DNA of 9,357 nt from Acidobacteriota bacterium. Lineage in GTDB: Bacteria; Acidobacteriota; UBA4820; DSQY01. Positions 5,151-9,357 of the stretch are shown in pieces. The translations under genes were made by a program, and so were the position numbers. The stretch spans positions 1 to 9,357 of the forward strand of contig JAKAIJ010000093.1 of NCBI GenBank assembly GCA_021814355.1, in the 5' to 3' direction. The notes beneath the pieces were generated by a model. That model saw nothing but the letters and a program-made list of their open reading frames with translations. It did no database searches and was not told the origin of the DNA. Numbering within the stretch: the first letter of the stretch is position 1; each line of letters opens with the position of its first letter.

Positions 5151-5591
5151 CTAAGATTTTGGAGCGGACCCCTGGGCCTGGTCCCGCAGTTTCTGGAGAT
5201 CCTCTTCGGTCAGGGGCGGGAAGAGGGCGGCAGGGTCCTTGTCCTTGCGGATCTGCTGGTCGTAAATGAGGAACTGCGTGATCTGGAGGGCGTCCTGGGC
5301 GGAGATGGGCTCCGGGCTCTTGTCCACCATGATCCCCACGTAGCGCGCCCAGTAGTCGGGACGCATGGTGGTGTTAATGGGTCTTGCGAGGGTGTGGCAC
5401 CTAGAGCAGACCCGCCGGAAGGTCTTGTATGCGTCCTGGAGCTCCTGGGGGTAGTCCGCGACGTCAACCTTCTCCGGCCCCTTGTCCTGCGGGAGCACGA
5501 TGCGGCTCTTGGGGCTCCAGCCGTAGGCGACGAGGAAGGTGAAAGCGGTCAACGCCAGGGCCACCTGGAAGAGGGTCGTCCGCGGTCGCAT
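5151..5591 (-). CDS. Membrane-anchored or exported monohaem c-type cytochrome
   Basis: ATG at 5591 is preferred to the upstream in-frame start at 5627 because GGGAGG lies about 6 nt before it. The 146-aa product starts with a basic N-terminus and a hydrophobic segment (residues about 8-24, LFQVALALTAFTFLVAYGW), an uncleaved anchor or signal peptide, so the rest is periplasmic. C62-S-R-C65-H66 is a CXXCH covalent haem site. Later methionines (in TTMRPDYW and GIMVDKSPEP) could supply the axial ligand, but the choice is not visible. One haem and the small size suggest an electron shuttle; the partner is unknown. The helical stretch ISAQDALQITQFLIYDQQ fits the last helix of a class I cytochrome. 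It is divergent from the GGDEF gene. Confidence 0.87.
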   Translation of the reverse strand: MRPRTTLFQVALALTAFTFLVAYGWSPKSRIVLPQDKGPEKVDVADYPQELQDAYKTFRRVCSRCHTLARPINTTMRPDYWARYVGIMVDKSPEPISAQDALQITQFLIYDQQIRKDKDPAALFPPLTEEDLQKLRDQAQGSAPKS

Positions 5592-5673
5592 GGCACACCT
5601 CCCTTCGGAAGAACGCCTCCAGAACAAACGTATGCCCGGCTCCAGCGCGGGTCAACGGGGTTCCGCGCCGTGC

Positions 5674-5679
5674 TACCCT
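5674..5679 (+). promoter_or_regulatory. Possible -10 box (TACCCT) of the GGDEF gene
   Basis: TACCCTG lies 15 nt before the ATG at 5695 and fits a TAnnnT -10. The same heptamer occurs 24 nt before the peptidase start. No convincing -35 is visible. Confidence 0.25.
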
Positions 5680-5694
5680 GCTTCGGGGAGGGGC

Positions 5695-6966
5695 ATGACT
5701 CCAGTCGGCACGGGGGCGAGAATCCTGGAGAGGCTGCGGCGGGCCGCGAACGGCCCCCCCGGGCGCTGGCTCCTGCTGCTCTTGCCCGGCGGCCTAGCGC
5801 TCCTGGGGGGCGCGGCGGCCGAGGCGGTCGGCCTGCTCGAGGGCCGAGGCGGCTTTCCTTGGTACGGCGCCGGGCTCTGGGCGGCCGGGCTCCTGCTGGC
5901 CTGGCGGTTCCGGAGGGGGCGGGCGGCCCAGGCGCTGCTGCTCCTGGCCCTCTTCGAGCGGCTCGGCGCCATCGCGGAACCCTCGGGCGCCGCGGTCGGC
6001 GGGACGGGGAACTTGATCTACGCCGCGCTAGGGATCGCCGTCCCTTTCACCCTTGCGCTCTGGGCGCTGCTGCCCGAGGGGCGGCTCTTCAGCCAGCGGA
6101 CCGCCTGGAACCTCGCGGTCCTGCTTCTCGAGGCCGCCCTAGTGGGATTTCTCTGCCGCTTCCCCGAGCTCCGCGCGGAGCGGTGGTTCTCCACGCGGTG
6201 GGTGGCATGGGACCCGCCGGCTTCCCTGCCGCTGGGCCAGCCGGCCCTGCTGGCGTGGGGCCTCTCGCTCGCTGTGCTGGGGGCGCTGTTCTTGCGCCGG
6301 CGCGGCGCGGTGGACGCCGGGTATCTCTGGTCGGCCCTGGCCGTCCTCGCGGCTCTCTCCCGCGGCGGTCCGGGGCCGGCCGCCACCCTCTACGTCTCGG
6401 CGGGGGTCCTCGCCTTGGGAGTCTCCGTGGTGGAGGCCTCCTACGCCATGGCCTACCGGGACGACCTCACGGGCCTGCCCGGCCGCCGGGCGCTGGGGGA
6501 GGCCCTCCGGGCGCTGCCGGGGGCCTACACCGTGGCCATGGTGGACGTGGACCACTTCAAGGATTTCAACGACCGCTTTGGCCACGACGCGGGGGACCAG
6601 GTGCTGCGGCTGGTGGCGGCGCGGCTCGCCCGGGTGGGCGGGGGTGGAAAGGCCTTCCGGTACGGGGGCGAGGAGTTCGCCCTGCTCTTTCCCGGGGCTC
6701 CGCTCGAGCGGGCCGAACCCCACCTCGAGGTGCTGCGCCGCGCCGTGGCCGCCTCCACCTTCACCGTGCGCGGCCCGCACCGGCCCCGTAAGAAGCCCTC
6801 TCGGTCCACGGCCGTCTCCGCCGCGCGCATCCGGGAGTCGGTGACGGTGAGCATCGGAGCCGCGTCGGCCGGCGCGGGCGCTTCCAACCCCGAGGAGGTG
6901 CTCAAGGCCGCGGACCGGGCTCTCTACCGGGCCAAGGCCCAGGGCCGGAACCGCGTCTGCATCTGA
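5695..6966 (+). CDS. Membrane-bound diguanylate cyclase (GGDEF domain)
   Basis: This 423-aa protein should make cyclic di-GMP from two GTP at the inner membrane. ATG 5695 is preceded by GGGGAGGGG; the frame stays open further upstream, but that would overlap the divergent cytochrome gene. Residues about 20-250 contain six or seven hydrophobic segments (for example WLLLLLPGGLALLGG and AALGIAVPFTLALWALL), an uncharacterised membrane sensor. The cyclase domain starts at DDLTGLPGRR (256), with VDVDHFKDFND (283-293) and the active-site GGEEF at 324-328. No RxxD inhibitory site is present before GGEEF, where the sequence is GGGGKAFRY, so product feedback is probably absent. A basic insert (HRPRKKPSR) precedes VTVSIGAA and a typical ALYRAKAQGRNRV end follows. 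The input signal is unknown. Confidence 0.93.
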   Translation: MTPVGTGARILERLRRAANGPPGRWLLLLLPGGLALLGGAAAEAVGLLEGRGGFPWYGAGLWAAGLLLAWRFRRGRAAQALLLLALFERLGAIAEPSGAAVGGTGNLIYAALGIAVPFTLALWALLPEGRLFSQRTAWNLAVLLLEAALVGFLCRFPELRAERWFSTRWVAWDPPASLPLGQPALLAWGLSLAVLGALFLRRRGAVDAGYLWSALAVLAALSRGGPGPAATLYVSAGVLALGVSVVEASYAMAYRDDLTGLPGRRALGEALRALPGAYTVAMVDVDHFKDFNDRFGHDAGDQVLRLVAARLARVGGGGKAFRYGGEEFALLFPGAPLERAEPHLEVLRRAVAASTFTVRGPHRPRKKPSRSTAVSAARIRESVTVSIGAASAGAGASNPEEVLKAADRALYRAKAQGRNRVCI

Positions 6967-6982
6967 GACTCCGATGTCCGCA

Positions 6983-7774
6983 CTAAACCACGATCTCGCC
7001 GCGGAGGGTAGTGACCGCGCGCCCCCCGAGGAGCACCCGGTCGCCCGACAGGCGCACCCGCAGGCTTCCGCCCCGGCGCGAGGCCTGAAAGGCGCGCAGT
7101 TCCGGCTTGCCGAGCCGCTCCGCCCAGAAGGGCCCGAGGGCGCAGTGGGCGGAGCCCGTCACCGGGTCCTCGGCAATGCCCGCCGCCGGGGCGAAGAAGC
7201 GGGAGACGAAATCGAACTCCGGCGAATCCGAGGGCGCGGTGGCGATGAGCCCCCGTTCGGTGACGGCCGCGAGGGCGCGGAAGTCGGGACCGAGCGTCCG
7301 AACGGCCGGCTCGCCCTCCAGAAGGACGAGCCAGTCGAAGCGGCTCCGCCCTGCGAAGCGCGGGGACGCCTTCAAGGCGGCTAGCAGCGCCGGGGGCGGC
7401 TCCGCGGGCTCCACGGGCGTGGCGGGGAAGTCGAGCTCGATGAGCCCGTCGCGCCTGTCCGCGCGCAACTCGCCGCTTCGGGTGAGAAAGCGCAGGGAGG
7501 TCCCCTCCGGCGCCCGGCCCTCCTCCCAGAGGGCGTGGGCGCTGGCGAGGGTGGCGTGGCCGCAGAGGTCCACTTCCACCGCCGGCGTGAACCAGCGAAG
7601 CCGCCACCTTTCCCCCTCGGGGAGAAGGAAGGCGGTCTCGGAGAGGTTCATCTCCAGGGCGACGGCCTGCATCCAGGCGTCTTCCCGGGGCCCGTCGAGG
7701 AGGCAGACGGCGGCGGGGTTGCCCCGGAAGGGGGCCTCGGCGAAGGCGTCCACCTGGATCAGCCGCGTGCCCAC
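6983..7774 (-). CDS. PhzF-family isomerase/epimerase-like protein
   Basis: The start is GTG at 7774, one base after the cupin stop; the open frame continues upstream, but only through the cupin gene. The resulting 263 residues match the usual family length and begin VGTRLIQVDAFAEAPFRGNPAAVCLL, the standard PhzF opening. E46 in NLSETAFL corresponds to the catalytic glutamate. FTPAVEVDLCGHATLA (62-77) and EDPVTGSAHCALGPFW are the two other hallmark motifs, on the paired half-domains of the diaminopimelate-epimerase fold. True PhzF isomerises a phenazine precursor, but no other phenazine genes are nearby, so the substrate is unknown. The 1-nt gap implies translational coupling to the cupin. The stop faces the end of the GGDEF gene. 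Confidence 0.92.
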   Translation of the reverse strand: MGTRLIQVDAFAEAPFRGNPAAVCLLDGPREDAWMQAVALEMNLSETAFLLPEGERWRLRWFTPAVEVDLCGHATLASAHALWEEGRAPEGTSLRFLTRSGELRADRRDGLIELDFPATPVEPAEPPPALLAALKASPRFAGRSRFDWLVLLEGEPAVRTLGPDFRALAAVTERGLIATAPSDSPEFDFVSRFFAPAAGIAEDPVTGSAHCALGPFWAERLGKPELRAFQASRRGGSLRVRLSGDRVLLGGRAVTTLRGEIVV

Positions 7775-7775
7775 G

Positions 7776-8108
7776 TCAGTCCACCAGGAAGAGGCGCGCG
7801 CCCTTCCGGCCTGCGCGGGCGCGATGCGCGGGGGGGCCGTCCCCCACGGCGAATCCCTGACCACGGCGCAGGACGACCCGCTCCCCGCCCTGCCGTTCGA
7901 GCGTCAGCTCGCCGTAAAGGACGTAGGCCGCGTGGCCCTTCTCGCACCAGTGGTTCGCCAGGTATCCCGGGGAGAGTTCCACCACCCGGAGCTTCCGCCC
8001 GGCCGCCTCGGCCACCCGGGAGAGCATGACGCCGTGGTCGCCCGGCGTCTCGGAGGCGGGGACGTCGTCCCAATCCTGAACGGTGAGCGGGGCGGGCTCG
8101 GTCGCCAT
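7776..8108 (-). CDS. DHCW-motif cupin fold protein
   Basis: This 110-aa single-domain protein has ATG at 8108 and AGGAGG about 6 nt upstream. VVELSPGYLANHWCEKGHAAYVLYGELTLE (about 42-71) contains the family's DHWC-like block, here NHWC, with H53 and H59 as possible metal ligands. A second cupin strand set follows (GQGFAVGDGPPAHRARA). The family consists of small beta-barrel proteins of unknown biochemistry. Its gene is first in a two-gene unit with the PhzF-like gene, suggesting a shared but unidentified small-molecule role. The leading Asp of the usual motif is Asn. Confidence 0.85.
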   Translation of the reverse strand: MATEPAPLTVQDWDDVPASETPGDHGVMLSRVAEAAGRKLRVVELSPGYLANHWCEKGHAAYVLYGELTLERQGGERVVLRRGQGFAVGDGPPAHRARAGRKGARLFLVD

Positions 8109-8196
8109 GGGAGCCTCCTGTTGTCCCGAGTGTAGGCCCGGTCTGTCCCCGCCGCCAAGGCCCTTCCTTCGGCTTTTCTTTCGAAGACGGACGGCG

Positions 8197-8202
8197 TACC
8201 CT
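8197..8202 (+). promoter_or_regulatory. Possible -10 box (TACCCT) of the peptidase gene
   Basis: TACCCTG sits 24 nt before the ATG at 8227 in the 118-nt divergent gap with the cupin gene. It fits TAnnnT and repeats the heptamer seen before the GGDEF gene; no clear -35 is seen. Confidence 0.25.
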
Positions 8203-8226
8203 GTGCGCTGGATTGGGGAGGAACCG

Positions 8227-9357
8227 ATGAGAAGTCGAAATCACCTACTCGCCGCGCTGGCCCTGACCTTCGCCCTTCCGTTCTTCGCCCAGTACGCCCC
8301 GGGGCCGGGGGAGGAGCCCTCCGCCGCGGGCGCCCTCACGCCCCAGATGGTGGAATCCCTTCGGGGCTCCCTCTCCCTCACCCCCGAGCTGCGGGCCGTC
8401 CAGAACGCCCTCGCCGAGAACGAGATCAACGCCCTCGTCGCCGACCGCGCGAAGACCGTGGCCGACGACACCCTCTTCACCAAGGTGGTAAAGACCGGCA
8501 AGATCACCAACCAGGAGCAGACGGGCCGCTGCTGGCTCTTCGGCGGGCTCAACATGATGCGCCCGCCGGTGATGAAGAAGTACAACCTGGAGGCCTTCGA
8601 GCTCTCCCAGGCCTACAACCAGTTCTGGGACAAGCTCGAGCGCGCCAACCGCACCCTCGAGCTGGCGTGGGCGCTGCGGGGCGAACCGGCGGACAGCCGC
8701 AAGAACGAGCTGCTCCTGAAGAAGCCCATCGAGGACGGCGGGGACTGGAACTACGTCCGGTTCCTCGTGGCGCGCTACGGGGTGGTGCCCAAGACGGTCA
8801 TGCCCGACACCCAGCAGGCGGGCCATACGGACCAGATGAACCGCCTTCTCGCCACGCGCATGCGCAAGGGGATTCAGGCGGTCCGCGCCGCCGGAACCCC
8901 CGAGGAGGCTCGCCGGGCCAAGCTCGCGGTCCTCAAGGATGTCTACAAGATCCTGGTCCTCTGCCTGGGCGAGCCGCCGCGCGCCTTCCAGTGGCGCTAC
9001 GAGGACAAGGACAAGAAGGTCTCGCCCCTGAGGAGCTACACCCCCCAGAGCTTCTACCGGGAGTTTATGGGTGCGGTCCTCGACGACTACGTCCCCTTCA
9101 TCAACTACCCCTGCCAGCCCGAGCGGGCGGTCCTCCGGTTCGCCTGGAACCGGGACGCCGCCGACGCCCCCGACATGCAGGCGCTCAACGTCTCCACCGC
9201 CGAGATGCAGGCGATGGCCCTCGCGTCGGTGATGGACGACGAGGCGGTCTGGTTCTGCTGCAACGCCTCGGTCCAGCGCAACAGCAAGACCGGCCTCTGG
9301 GACATGGGGGTGCAGGACTACGGCGCCCTCTTCGGGGTGGACTTCACGATGCCAGAT
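8227..9357 (+). CDS. Secreted C1B cysteine peptidase (bleomycin hydrolase / PepC-like), 3'-truncated by the window
   Basis: The frame is open from ATG 8227, with GGGGAGG just upstream, through the window end: 377 residues without a stop. Residues 1-22 form a signal peptide (basic MRSRNH, hydrophobic LLAALALTFALPFF, AQ). TNQEQTGRCWLFGGLNMMRP (94-113) is the C1B active site: Q96 forms the oxyanion hole and C102 is the nucleophile. QAYNQFWDKLERAN (about 129-142), EDGGDWNYVRFLVARYGVVPKTVMPD and the MQALNVSTAEMQAMA region match bleomycin hydrolase and aminopeptidase C. The catalytic His and Asn lie beyond the window. Classic PepC/bleomycin hydrolase is a cytoplasmic hexameric aminopeptidase; the signal peptide suggests a periplasmic or secreted role in peptide breakdown. 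Confidence 0.93.
   Translation, partial: MRSRNHLLAALALTFALPFFAQYAPGPGEEPSAAGALTPQMVESLRGSLSLTPELRAVQNALAENEINALVADRAKTVADDTLFTKVVKTGKITNQEQTGRCWLFGGLNMMRPPVMKKYNLEAFELSQAYNQFWDKLERANRTLELAWALRGEPADSRKNELLLKKPIEDGGDWNYVRFLVARYGVVPKTVMPDTQQAGHTDQMNRLLATRMRKGIQAVRAAGTPEEARRAKLAVLKDVYKILVLCLGEPPRAFQWRYEDKDKKVSPLRSYTPQSFYREFMGAVLDDYVPFINYPCQPERAVLRFAWNRDAADAPDMQALNVSTAEMQAMALASVMDDEAVWFCCNASVQRNSKTGLWDMGVQDYGALFGVDFTMPD

Noticed and set aside
4246..5154. 302-codon ORF on the + strand opposite dinB
   Set aside because: It is antisense to a gene with all DinB motifs, has composition typical of a GC-rich shadow frame, and matches no family.
5394..6791. 465-codon ORF on the + strand overlapping the cytochrome and GGDEF genes
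   Set aside because: It is low-complexity, Gly/Ala/Arg/Pro-rich translation in a shadow frame of two well-supported genes.
7775..7864. Upstream extension of the PhzF-like gene to 7864
   Set aside because: The extra 30 residues overlap the cupin gene in another frame and do not resemble the family; the conserved opening starts at GTG 7774.
7107..8135. 342-codon ORF on the + strand opposite the PhzF and cupin genes
   Set aside because: It is antisense to two recognised families, is Ser/Arg-rich shadow sequence, and has no family features.

Overview
The window is high-GC bacterial chromosome interrupted by one lower-GC mobile element. A kelch/fibronectin-III surface-type protein, a signal-peptide-bearing C1B (bleomycin hydrolase-like) peptidase, a small c-type cytochrome and a membrane GGDEF protein together resemble Acidobacteriota genomes. 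That placement is an impression from gene style only, and no rRNA or other phylogenetic marker is present.

Layout. 1-1464 (+): C-terminal part of a secreted-type protein with kelch repeats of exactly 150 bp, then three fibronectin-III-like domains. 1577-3811 (+): a small membrane-protein gene split by an insertion sequence. 1704-3624: a complete IS1595-family (ISXO2-like) element with perfect 25-bp terminal inverted repeats and an 8-bp target duplication. 3874-5064 (-): DNA polymerase IV. 5151-5591 (-): monohaem cytochrome c. 5695-6966 (+): membrane-anchored diguanylate cyclase, divergent from the cytochrome. 6983-7774 (-) and 7776-8108 (-): a PhzF-family protein and a DHCW-type cupin, 1 nt apart with the cupin first. 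8227 to the window end (+): secreted C1B cysteine peptidase, 3'-truncated by the window. No stretch over 300 bases lacks a gene or element component.

The notable part is the element. Besides its transposase it carries a 51-codon Lys-rich ORF overlapping the transposase stop. It then has a second promoter nearly copied from the left-end promoter (TTGACA-N17-TATATT in both), a complete type II tRNA gene, and a 129-aa protein with a charged helix and a winged-helix-like C-terminus. The tRNA has serine features (long variable arm, G73, Ser-type D-arm), but its 7-nt anticodon loop places UGG, a proline anticodon, at positions 34-36. SerRS does not read the anticodon, so if the tRNA is expressed and charged it is predicted to put serine at proline codons. 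A transposon-borne chimeric tRNA paired with an unknown small protein is the best candidate here for an undescribed system. A C at T-loop position 55 is the main sign that it might be impaired. Removing the element and one target copy restores a continuous 101-codon reading frame, so the insertion is probably recent.
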